From NCBI GenBank assembly GCA_023260735.1, contig JALQUL010000108.1, forward strand, positions 1 through 7,233: a DNA stretch of 7,233 nt. Direction: 5' to 3'. Source of the DNA: Limnohabitans sp. Its GTDB lineage: Bacteria; Pseudomonadota; Gammaproteobacteria; Burkholderiales; Burkholderiaceae_C. Shown one piece after another: positions 1-6,234 of the stretch. A program made the position numbers and the translations under genes. The stretch's first letter is position 1. Each line of letters begins with the position of its first letter. The notes beneath the pieces are model-generated. The model ran no database searches. It was not told where the DNA came from and was given only the letters and a program-made list of their open reading frames with translations.

Positions 1-1148
1 TATTAGCAGTGCCTTGCTTAACTTTTGTGGTGACTCCTTTGTCTATGTTAGGTATTATTTGGGCCGGATTTTGGAATTGTGCAGTAATGACTATTGATTG
101 GCTCATGCAGTTTTTAGAGGTCTTGTCGCAGTTGTCTTGGGCCGTCCTAGAACTTCCTGCTGCCCCTTGGTATTGGAGTGCTTTAGCCACTGTTGCTTTG
201 GGCTTTATTGCCATGCCAATTGCATGGCAGTGGCGTTTGGCTCTTCTGCCTTGTTTGTTACCTGCTTTGTTATGGCAAGTCAAAACGCCAGAGCACCAGC
301 AATTTGATTTATGGGCACTAGATATTGGCCAAGGTAATGGTTTGGTAGTCAGAACTAAAAATCATAGTTTAATTTATGATACTGGGCCGGCCTATTTAAA
401 TGACACCGATGCAGGCCAAAGAGTCGTATTACCGTTTTTAAAATATTTGGCTCTGCAAGCTGATTTATTAGTATTGAGTCATCAAGATATAGATCATTCG
501 GGTGGCGCTGCTTCGGTGCTCAAAGCTCAAACTAAAGCACAGTTTTTAAGCTCTTTGCCAGAGGGTCATGATTTAGCCCAATTAAGGTCGGTACAGCGCT
601 GTGGAGTTGGGTTTGACTCGTCTGCTTCTGGTCTAGTCAATCCTAATCGATGGACTTGGGATGGAGTTGATTTTGAAATTCTTCATCCCTTGGCCTCCGA
701 CTATACTAAAACTTTAAGTCCCAATGCAGTAAGTTGTGTACTTAAAATTAGTAACCAACAGCAGGTGGTTTTATTGGTAGGTGATATTGAAAAAGAGCAA
801 GAGGCGCAATTGCTCGCGCGCCATGCTAACGCTCAATCTTCTAACGCTCATTCACAAGATGTTTTAAAAGCCAATGTTTTGCTGGTACCTCATCATGGTA
901 GTAAAACTTCATCAACGGCTGCTTTTTTACAGGCCGTAAAACCTCGTTTTGCTTTGGTACAAGCGGGCTACCGTAATCGTTACGGTCATCCTGCACCAGT
1001 GGTAAGCGAGCGTTACCAACAGCAGGGTATTGAACTTATTACCAGCCCTCAATGTGGTGCAGCTTATTGGAGTAGTGCATTACCTGCACAAATACAGTGC
1101 TACCGCGAGCAGGCACGGCGTTATTGGCATCATTCCATCCCGCCTTAA
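1..1148 (+). CDS. comEC: ComEC/Rec2 DNA-uptake channel protein, C-terminal part (5' end outside window)
   Basis: ComEC forms the inner-membrane channel through which single-stranded DNA enters during natural transformation. The reading frame is open to the left edge (first full codon at 3), so the GTG at 9 is an internal valine and most of the membrane domain lies outside. Visible membrane segments lie at about 18-125 and 171-275. After them comes the metallo-beta-lactamase-like domain, starting LWALDIGQGNG near 310, with the metal-binding HQDIDH at 480-497, a GDIE motif at 780-791 and PHHGS at 888-902, followed by the usual YGHP segment and a stop at 1146. This membrane-then-MBL order with the HxDxDH and HHGS motifs is characteristic of proteobacterial ComEC, where the MBL domain is proposed to degrade the non-transported strand. 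The metal-binding residues appear intact, with no frameshift. Whether the missing N-terminal OB-fold and channel core are intact cannot be seen. Confidence 0.93.
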   Translation, partial: LAVPCLTFVVTPLSMLGIIWAGFWNCAVMTIDWLMQFLEVLSQLSWAVLELPAAPWYWSALATVALGFIAMPIAWQWRLALLPCLLPALLWQVKTPEHQQFDLWALDIGQGNGLVVRTKNHSLIYDTGPAYLNDTDAGQRVVLPFLKYLALQADLLVLSHQDIDHSGGAASVLKAQTKAQFLSSLPEGHDLAQLRSVQRCGVGFDSSASGLVNPNRWTWDGVDFEILHPLASDYTKTLSPNAVSCVLKISNQQQVVLLVGDIEKEQEAQLLARHANAQSSNAHSQDVLKANVLLVPHHGSKTSSTAAFLQAVKPRFALVQAGYRNRYGHPAPVVSERYQQQGIELITSPQCGAAYWSSALPAQIQCYREQARRYWHHSIPP

Positions 1149-1340
1149 TTCTTTTTCTCACCCCAAATAGTCAGAACTTGAGTATTTCAATTTTTATTAT
1201 TTGAGTAAAAGCGAGTCACTTTTAAAAAATAATCTGCATCATTTCATAAAACCGTTTTAAAGTTGGCTTAAATCTTGCTAAATTGTTAATATAAATGGTT
1301 TTTTGAAATTTGCTTTTGTTTTGCCTTGATTGGATTTTTT
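1149..1340. other. AT-rich intergenic region between comEC and the ATP-grasp operon
   Basis: This 192-bp gap is strongly AT-rich and holds no credible ORF. No strong rho-independent terminator for comEC is visible; the best candidate, AAAAG/CTTTT around 1207-1223, is only a 5-bp stem. The right half contains the candidate promoter listed separately. Confidence 0.5.
1263..1292 (+). promoter_or_regulatory. Candidate sigma-70 promoter for the ATP-grasp/alpha-E operon
   Basis: A TTGGCT element (1263-1268) stands 18 bp before TAATAT (1287-1292), within a very AT-rich stretch; the overlapping TATAAA at 1290-1295 is an alternative -10. Transcription would begin near 1300, about 40 nt before the ATG at 1341. 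Each box is a partial match only, so this is a weak call made by eye. Confidence 0.3.
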
Positions 1341-2900
1341 ATGACGCAACACCTATTTGACGAAATGATAGCGGCAATGCCCTATCCAGAAAATTTTTCT
1401 AAAGACGCGGTGAGGCCTCACTATCAAGTTTTTAACGAATGGTTATCCAAACAATCACCTCAGCTTATGAGCCAAAGACGAGAAGAAGCAGAAACTATTT
1501 TTCGGCGTGTGGGTATTACCTTTGCAGTTTATGGTGCCAAAGATGAAGATGGTGCAGGCACCGAGCGACTCATTCCATTTGATTTAATACCACGCGTGAT
1601 TCCAAGCCAAGAATGGAGCATGATGGAAAAAGGTTTGGTGCAAAGGGTGACTGCACTGAATCGTTTTATTCACGATGTGTATCACGATCAAGAAATTTTG
1701 CGTGCGGGTATTGTGCCTCGTGACCAAATTATCAACAACGCACAGTATCGACCTGAAATGCAGGGGGTAAACGTTACACGAAATATTTATTCACATATTT
1801 CTGGAATTGATATTGTGCGAGCTCCAGATAGCAGTGGCAACGGAGAATATTTTGTATTAGAAGATAATTTGCGTGTGCCAAGTGGCGTTAGTTATATGCT
1901 GGAAAATCGCAAAATGATGATGCGCCTATTTCCTGATTTATTTGCCCAGCACCGCATTGCCCCAGTGGCGCATTACCCCGATTTATTACTCGAAACGTTA
2001 AGAGCAAGTGCCCCTGATACGGCGGCGGACCCTGTAGTAGTGGTGTTAACGCCAGGCATGTATAACAGCGCTTATTTTGAACATGCTTTTTTAGCCCAAC
2101 AAATGGGTGTGGAGTTGGTGGAGGGACAAGATTTATTTGTTCGTGACCGTTTTGTGTATATGCGTACTACCCGTGGCCCCCGCAGAGTAGATGTGATTTA
2201 CCGCCGAGTCGATGATGATTATCTTGACCCCTTAATGTTTAAACCCAATTCCACATTAGGCTGTCCGGGTTTAATGGATGCTTATCGTAGTGGGCATGTG
2301 GCTATTTGTAATGCTGTGGGTACTGGAATTGCAGACGATAAATCTATTTATCCTTATGTGCCAAAAATGATTGAGTTTTACTTAGGTGAAAAACCAATCT
2401 TATCGAATGTACCCACCTTTCAATGCCGTCAGGCAGATGATCTAGCCTATACCCTAGCTAATTTAAAAGATTTGGTGGTTAAAGAAGTGCATGGTGCAGG
2501 AGGTTATGGCATGTTGGTGGGGCCAGCTGCCAGCCAACAAGAAATTGAAGATTTTAGAGCTGCACTCATCGCAGATCCTAGTCGCTATATCGCTCAGCCT
2601 ACCCTTAGTTTGTCTTCTTGCCCTACTTATGTAGAGTCCGGAATTGCGCCTCGTCATATTGATTTACGCCCCTTTGTGTTAAGTGGTAAAACAGTTCAAA
2701 TGGCAGCTGGTGGTTTAACTCGTGTGGCCTTAAAAGAGGGCTCATTGGTGGTGAACTCATCACAAGGTGGTGGCACTAAAGATACCTGGGTATTAGAAGC
2801 CAACGATAGCCAAGTGCATAGACCGCCGCCTGCATTTTTAAGCACTCAGCAACATATGCAATCTTCCTCCTCCTCAATGGATTCAGCCTCATCGCTTTAA
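1341..2900 (+). CDS. Circularly permuted ATP-grasp family protein (COG2308, DUF404/DUF407 type)
   Basis: This is a predicted ATP-dependent carboxylate-amine ligase of the circularly permuted ATP-grasp class, thought from comparative genomics to make a peptide or amide product that is still unknown. It has 519 residues from this start. Family hallmarks are EDNLRVPSGVSYMLENR (residues 174-190), the RRVDVIYRRVDDDYLDPL block (281-298), the glycine-rich KEVHGAGGYGMLVGP (381-395), RHIDLRPF (438-445) and the NSSQGGGTKDTWVL end of the domain (472-485). The frame can open at TTG 1326, but ATG 1341 is preferred: a GGA at 1332-1334 lies six bases before it, while TTG 1326 has no ribosome binding site. 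The tail from about residue 486 is polar and unlike the core, with five consecutive serines encoded by a TCC-repeat at 2862-2876. It lies 31 bp ahead of the alpha-E gene, its usual partner. Family assignment is confident; substrate and product are unknown. Confidence 0.92.
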   Translation: MTQHLFDEMIAAMPYPENFSKDAVRPHYQVFNEWLSKQSPQLMSQRREEAETIFRRVGITFAVYGAKDEDGAGTERLIPFDLIPRVIPSQEWSMMEKGLVQRVTALNRFIHDVYHDQEILRAGIVPRDQIINNAQYRPEMQGVNVTRNIYSHISGIDIVRAPDSSGNGEYFVLEDNLRVPSGVSYMLENRKMMMRLFPDLFAQHRIAPVAHYPDLLLETLRASAPDTAADPVVVVLTPGMYNSAYFEHAFLAQQMGVELVEGQDLFVRDRFVYMRTTRGPRRVDVIYRRVDDDYLDPLMFKPNSTLGCPGLMDAYRSGHVAICNAVGTGIADDKSIYPYVPKMIEFYLGEKPILSNVPTFQCRQADDLAYTLANLKDLVVKEVHGAGGYGMLVGPAASQQEIEDFRAALIADPSRYIAQPTLSLSSCPTYVESGIAPRHIDLRPFVLSGKTVQMAAGGLTRVALKEGSLVVNSSQGGGTKDTWVLEANDSQVHRPPPAFLSTQQHMQSSSSSMDSASSL

Positions 2901-2931
2901 GCAAAAAAATTAAAACAATAAAGGAAATAAT

Positions 2932-3909
2932 ATGTTATCTCGTACCGCTGATCATTTATTTTGGATGTCTCGATATACCGAGCGGGCAGAAAATACTGCT
3001 AGGATGTTAGATGTGGGTTACCAGTCTTCTTTTTTGCCACAAAGCCCTTATTTGGTTCATTTAGGTTGGCAGGGTTTATTGTCGATTAGTGAGTTGTTAC
3101 CTGCCTATCAACAAACCCATGGCGAAATCACCCCTACGCGGGTGATGGATTTTATGGTCAAAGATGAAAACAATCCGTCCTCTATTGCCAGTTGTTTAAA
3201 GCAAGCTCGAGAAAATGCAAGGGCAGTGCGAGGCACTTTAACCACCGAGGTTTGGGAAACTCTTAATCAAACTTGGTTGGAGTGTAGTCGTAAATTAAAA
3301 TCGGGAGAATTTGAAGCGGACCCTAGTCAATTTTTGGAATGGGTGAAGTTTAGATCTCATTTATCAAGAGGCGTATTAGTCGGTACCATGTTAATGGATG
3401 AGTCTTTGCACTTTAGTCGATTAGGGACGTTTTTAGAGCGTGCAGACAACACCGCTAGGTTGGTGGATGTGAAATTCCACGCCCTCGATCACGATTTTTT
3501 AAGTGCCAATTATTCGACCGAAAATGCCACTGAAAAAGATCAAGAATATGATTTTTATCACTGGAGCGCAGTGCTGCGAAGTGTGAGTGGTTTTGAAATT
3601 TATCGTAAGGTGTACCGAGATGTGATTAAGCCAGAGCGAGTGGCTGAATTGTTATTGCTCCGGCCCGATATGCCCCGTTCATTGGCGGCAAGTTTGGCCG
3701 GTGTAGTAGAGAATTTAAACCTAGTGGCCAATGAGCAATCCGCTGAAACCATTCGCCGTGCAGGCAAATTACACGCAGAGCTACAATACGGCAGAATTGA
3801 TGAAATTTTAGCCACCGGTTTACATGCGTATTTAACCCATTTCTTAGATCGAGTGAATGATTTGGGTTCTAGAGTAAGCCGAGATTTTTTAAATAATACG
3901 CCTTTGTAA
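2932..3909 (+). CDS. Alpha-E domain-containing protein (COG2307, DUF403)
   Basis: This 325-residue, mostly helical protein is the standard genomic partner of the circularly permuted ATP-grasp protein and probably works with it in the same uncharacterised peptide- or amide-forming pathway. The N-terminus MLSRTADHLFWMSRYTERAENTARMLDV is the family signature. A second copy of the core motif occurs later: ERAENTAR at residues 17-24 and ERADNTAR at 169-176, suggesting two related helical halves. The C-terminal part contains the conserved LLLRPDMPRSLAASL segment. There is no signal peptide or membrane segment, so it is probably cytoplasmic. The start is well supported by AAGGA at 2921-2925, six bases before the ATG. 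It is 31 bp after the ATP-grasp gene, so the two are almost certainly co-transcribed, and the hairpin at 3915 ends the unit. No catalytic role has been assigned to this family to my knowledge. Confidence 0.92.
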   Translation: MLSRTADHLFWMSRYTERAENTARMLDVGYQSSFLPQSPYLVHLGWQGLLSISELLPAYQQTHGEITPTRVMDFMVKDENNPSSIASCLKQARENARAVRGTLTTEVWETLNQTWLECSRKLKSGEFEADPSQFLEWVKFRSHLSRGVLVGTMLMDESLHFSRLGTFLERADNTARLVDVKFHALDHDFLSANYSTENATEKDQEYDFYHWSAVLRSVSGFEIYRKVYRDVIKPERVAELLLLRPDMPRSLAASLAGVVENLNLVANEQSAETIRRAGKLHAELQYGRIDEILATGLHAYLTHFLDRVNDLGSRVSRDFLNNTPL

Positions 3910-3914
3910 ATAGT

Positions 3915-3945
3915 TCAAAAAAGCAGCGATCTACTGCTTTTTTGA
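3915..3945 (+). terminator. Rho-independent terminator after the ATP-grasp/alpha-E operon
   Basis: A perfect 12-bp stem pairs TCAAAAAAGCAG (3915-3926) with CTGCTTTTTTGA (3934-3945) around a 7-base loop. The GCAG/CTGC top followed by six T gives an intrinsic terminator on the + strand. The matching A-run on the 5' arm would also let it work on the - strand, although no - strand gene is present here. It begins 5 bases after the alpha-E stop codon, which closes the operon at two genes. Confidence 0.8.
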
Positions 3946-3969
3946 GATGAATGTGTCGTCCTTTAGAAT
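3942..3969 (+). promoter_or_regulatory. Candidate sigma-70 promoter for the exported barrel-like protein
   Basis: TTGAGA (3942-3947, five of six to TTGACA) and TAGAAT (3964-3969, five of six to TATAAT) are 16 bp apart. The -35 box overlaps the end of the preceding terminator. Transcription would start near 3976, about 50 nt before the ATG at 4027. This is the best-matching promoter pair I found by eye in the window, but it is not verified. Confidence 0.45.
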
Positions 3970-4019
3970 AGCGTTTTTAAAGCTTGTTAAAAGCCACTAC
4001 TTTAGTTTTTAAAGGACGA
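3956..4019. repeat. 10-bp perfect inverted repeat spanning the promoter and ribosome binding site
   Basis: TCGTCCTTTA (3956-3965) is the exact reverse complement of TAAAGGACGA (4010-4019), with 44 bases between; pairing can continue as G-U, A-U, A-U to 3968/4007. A small inner hairpin GCTT/AAGC (3982-3985 with 3991-3994) lies in the loop. The right arm contains AAAGGA (4011-4016), the likely ribosome binding site of the gene at 4027; the left arm ends within the candidate -10 box. It could be an RNA structure hiding the ribosome binding site in longer transcripts, a DNA operator, or chance. Confidence 0.6.
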
Positions 4020-4026
4020 TGCTTCC

Positions 4027-4626
4027 ATGATGAATACCCCCCTTAGTAAGCCCCAGCATAAGACTGTTTTTGTTGGTCTGTTAGTCGTCTTGGTGGCTAC
4101 TTCTAGTGGCAGTTTGCTGGCGCAAGAGGTTAATACGAATCAAGTCTCTAGTACAGCGGCTAATGACTCTAATCAAGTTGCTCCTTTGCTTGCCTCTACT
4201 AATGGCAATACCTCCACTCAAAGTACAAGACCTTGGATAAGTCTAGGCGGAGTTTCGTATCATTTGCAAAGAGCCAATGAGTTCAATCAAACCAATCTTG
4301 GTATAGGTGTAGAGTGGCCGGTACAAGCCCCTTGGACTTATGAAACTCGTATTGCTTTTGGTGGATTTAAAAATAGCGAAAATCAAAGATCGCTTTATGC
4401 AGGAGCTTTTATTTTTCCTTTGAGTAGTGCTTCGGGTCAATTCAAAGCGGGCGCATTATTGGGCATGATTGATGGCTATAAAGGCGCTAATACTGGCGGA
4501 TTTTTTCCTTTAGCAGTGCCTACCATCTCCTATGAAACTGGGCATATTGGAGCTAATTTATTTTTAATCCCACCAGTTTCAACTATACCGCCCACTTTGG
4601 CTGTGCAATTAAAATTTCGGTTTTAA
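4027..4626 (+). CDS. Uncharacterised exported protein, probable small PagP-like outer-membrane beta-barrel
   Basis: I do not recognise a named gene. The 199-residue product has a basic N-terminus followed by a hydrophobic stretch (about residues 13-31) and a plausible signal peptidase I site after LLA (residue 32), so it is probably exported. Residues 33-68 are a polar linker rich in N, S, T and Q. From about residue 69 there are alternating strand-like segments (ISLGGVSYHLQRANEFNQ, LGIGVEW, TRIAFGGFKNSENQRSLYAGAF) ending in LAVQLKFRF, whose terminal phenylalanine fits the beta-signal recognised by the BAM machinery. The YHL..NEFNQ, KNS and PTISYE..GANLFLIPP patterns resemble PagP-like and related small barrel proteins of Betaproteobacteria. 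PagP palmitoylates lipid A, but I cannot identify catalytic residues, so no enzyme activity is claimed. ATG 4027 was chosen over ATG 4030 because AAAGGA ends ten bases upstream. It is probably a single-gene transcription unit after a terminator. Confidence 0.75.
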   Translation: MMNTPLSKPQHKTVFVGLLVVLVATSSGSLLAQEVNTNQVSSTAANDSNQVAPLLASTNGNTSTQSTRPWISLGGVSYHLQRANEFNQTNLGIGVEWPVQAPWTYETRIAFGGFKNSENQRSLYAGAFIFPLSSASGQFKAGALLGMIDGYKGANTGGFFPLAVPTISYETGHIGANLFLIPPVSTIPPTLAVQLKFRF

Positions 4627-4691
4627 GATTGAGTATTATTGAGGGCTGGTATTACAAATACTTCCATTATTTTAAGCACACCAATATCAAG

Positions 4692-4703
4692 CTATTCGAA
4701 TAG
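4692..4703. repeat. 12-bp perfect palindrome upstream of radA
   Basis: CTATTCGAATAG reads the same on both strands and lies 43 bases before the radA start. It could be an operator half-way between a weak -35 region and the TACAAT at 4710-4715. It does not match the CTGT-N8-ACAG type LexA box, so it is not evidence for SOS control. Confidence 0.45.
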
Positions 4704-4709
4704 ACTGCT

Positions 4710-4715
4710 TACAAT
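4710..4715 (+). promoter_or_regulatory. Possible -10 element for radA
   Basis: TACAAT matches TATAAT in five of six positions, 31 bases before the radA start. No convincing -35 box lies 16-18 bp upstream; that space is taken up by the palindrome at 4692-4703. This is a weak call. Confidence 0.25.
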
Positions 4716-4746
4716 CCATTATTCAAGTTAAAAGATCGGTTCTATT

Positions 4747-6114
4747 GTGGCAAAAGCTAAATCTAATTTCAGTTGTCAAGAGTGTGGGGGTACTTCTACC
4801 AAATGGCAGGGCAAATGTCCTAATTGCGGCGCTTGGAATACCCTTGTAGAAGGCGTGGCCGAAGTGACAAGTACAGGTACGCACCGATTCACTTCGTTGG
4901 TTAGTGCTTCTGAATTAGCGGTGTTGGGCGAAATTGAGGCCAAAGACACTGACCGAACCCCCACTTCTCAAGATGAATTAGACCGTGTGTTGGGTGGTGG
5001 TTTAGTGGAGGGCGGAGTGGTATTAATTGGTGGTGACCCTGGTATTGGTAAATCGACTTTATTGTTGCAAGCTCTCGACTCCTTAGCTGCCAGACAATTT
5101 AAAACCCTTTACGTGACAGGTGAAGAAAGTGGCGCTCAGGTTTCATTACGAGCTAGGCGTTTAGGGATTGCGCATTCTTTAGTAAAAGTATTGGCAGAAA
5201 CTCAGCTCGAAAAAATTCTGCATGTATTGCAAACCGAGCGGCCTCAAGTGGCAGTAATAGACTCCATTCAAACCGTGTATTCAGAAGCCTTAACCTCGGC
5301 GCCTGGATCGGTGGCGCAGGTGAGGGAGTGCGCTGCCCATTTAACTAGGGCTGCCAAAGCCATGGGTATTACGGTGATTTTAGTAGGCCATGTCACCAAA
5401 GAGGGGGCTTTAGCAGGGCCAAGGGTGTTAGAGCATATGGTCGATACCGTGCTTTATTTTGAGGGCGACACCCACAGCAGTTTTAGATTAATTCGTGCTA
5501 TTAAAAATCGTTTTGGTGCAGTCAATGAAATTGGTGTTTTTGCCATGACCGAAAAAGGTTTAAAAGGCGTAAGCAACCCTAGTGCCATCTTTTTAAGCCA
5601 ACACAGCGAGCCAGTACCGGGTAGCTGTGTAATGGTGGCCCTAGAGGGCAGTCGGCCTTTATTAGTTGAAATTCAAGCTTTAGTGGATACTGCAGGGCCA
5701 AGTCCTAGGCGTTTAAGTGTGGGCCTAGACCGCGACCGTTTAGCCATGTTATTAGCCGTATTGCACCGTCATGCAGGGGTATCAAGTGGTGACCAAGACG
5801 TATTTGTGAACGCAGTAGGCGGCGTTAAAATTGGTGAGCCCGCTGCCGACTTAGCGGTTATGCTGTCGATTATGTCTAGCCTACGCGGTAAGAGTTTGCC
5901 TAAAGGTTTTGTGACCTTTGGTGAGGTCGGTTTGGCGGGAGAAGTAAGGCCCGCCCCAAGAGGACAGGAACGTTTAAAAGAAGCGGTTAAATTAGGTTTT
6001 ACCGTAGCCGTAGTACCCAAAGCCAACGCCCCTAAAAAGCCTATTCCAGGTATTATCATTCATGCAGTCGATAGAGTCGATCAAGCCATAGATATTGTGC
6101 GGGGATTGGCTTAA
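4747..6114 (+). CDS. radA: DNA repair/recombination protein RadA (Sms)
   Basis: RadA is a RecA-like ATPase and helicase that drives branch migration of recombination intermediates and supports DNA repair and transformation. The 455 residues match the family length. An N-terminal four-cysteine zinc finger uses C10, C13, C24 and C27. The ATPase core has a Walker A GDPGIGKST (96-104), a Walker B ending at D172, and the RadA-specific KNRFG (253-257). The C-terminal third, from about residue 345 (VNAVGGVKIGEPAADLAV), is the Lon-protease-like domain, which has a structural role rather than protease activity in this family. GTG at 4747 is the start: the product then begins MAKAKSNFSC as RadA proteins usually do, and an in-frame TAA at 4729 excludes a longer form. 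There is no good Shine-Dalgarno before it, so initiation may be weak. The gene lies alone, 120 bp after the barrel gene and 120 bp before ilvE. Confidence 0.97.
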   Translation: MAKAKSNFSCQECGGTSTKWQGKCPNCGAWNTLVEGVAEVTSTGTHRFTSLVSASELAVLGEIEAKDTDRTPTSQDELDRVLGGGLVEGGVVLIGGDPGIGKSTLLLQALDSLAARQFKTLYVTGEESGAQVSLRARRLGIAHSLVKVLAETQLEKILHVLQTERPQVAVIDSIQTVYSEALTSAPGSVAQVRECAAHLTRAAKAMGITVILVGHVTKEGALAGPRVLEHMVDTVLYFEGDTHSSFRLIRAIKNRFGAVNEIGVFAMTEKGLKGVSNPSAIFLSQHSEPVPGSCVMVALEGSRPLLVEIQALVDTAGPSPRRLSVGLDRDRLAMLLAVLHRHAGVSSGDQDVFVNAVGGVKIGEPAADLAVMLSIMSSLRGKSLPKGFVTFGEVGLAGEVRPAPRGQERLKEAVKLGFTVAVVPKANAPKKPIPGIIIHAVDRVDQAIDIVRGLA

Positions 6115-6172
6115 AAGCGTAGGAATCAGTTGGCTTTAAAAATTCAATTTTGAGGATTAACACTTTTAGCTC

Positions 6173-6201
6173 TTTAATTTGCACTCAGACTGTCTTAAAA
6201 T
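6173..6201 (+). promoter_or_regulatory. Possible promoter for ilvE
   Basis: TAAAAT (6196-6201) matches the -10 consensus in five of six positions. Seventeen bases upstream lies only a poor -35, TTTAAT (6173-6178). A better-looking TTGCAC (6179-6184) is only 11 bp from the -10, which is too close. The TAAAAT is about 34 bases before the ilvE start, a sensible distance. Confidence 0.3.
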
Positions 6202-6224
6202 CAGCGTTTACCTTATTTTATTTT

Positions 6225-6229
6225 AGGAG
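6225..6229 (+). promoter_or_regulatory. Ribosome binding site that decides the ilvE start
   Basis: AGGAG stands two bases before the first ATG (6232) and five bases before the second (6235). Two bases is too short for normal initiation, so the second ATG is favoured. Confidence 0.7.
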
Positions 6230-6234
6230 CCATG

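Larger units (their letters stand above)
6115..6234. other. radA-ilvE intergenic region
   Basis: This short AT-rich gap has no ORF worth calling. An AAAATT-C-AATTTT near-palindrome (6139-6151) could be a very weak hairpin, but it has no GC stem and is not a credible terminator. A candidate promoter for ilvE is listed separately. Confidence 0.4.

Noticed and set aside
98..307. A 69-codon + strand frame inside comEC.
   Set aside because: It overlaps the ComEC membrane segments in another frame and is low in protein-like character.
1..1148. The comEC fragment as a pseudogene, because it lacks its N-terminal part.
   Set aside because: The frame is open right to the window edge, so the missing part is explained by the cut of the window.
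4019..4030. A three-codon leader ORF (ATG CTT CCA TGA) whose stop overlaps the ATG of the barrel-like gene.
   Set aside because: The only Shine-Dalgarno (4011-4016) is two bases from this ATG, too close for initiation, and so short an ORF is expected by chance.
4037..4042. A run of six C just inside the barrel-like gene, as a possible phase-variation tract.
   Set aside because: Six bases is short for slippage-driven switching, and the frame is intact. There is no second sign of phase variation.
5769..6059. A 96-codon open frame on the - strand inside radA.
   Set aside because: It lies wholly opposite the conserved RadA C-terminal domain, has no ribosome binding site and resembles no protein I know. 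The same holds for the other short - strand frames under the ATP-grasp, alpha-E and barrel-like genes.
6139..6151. The AAAATTCAATTTT near-palindrome after radA as a terminator.
   Set aside because: It has only A-T pairs, almost no loop, and no GC stem, so it would not be a stable terminator hairpin.
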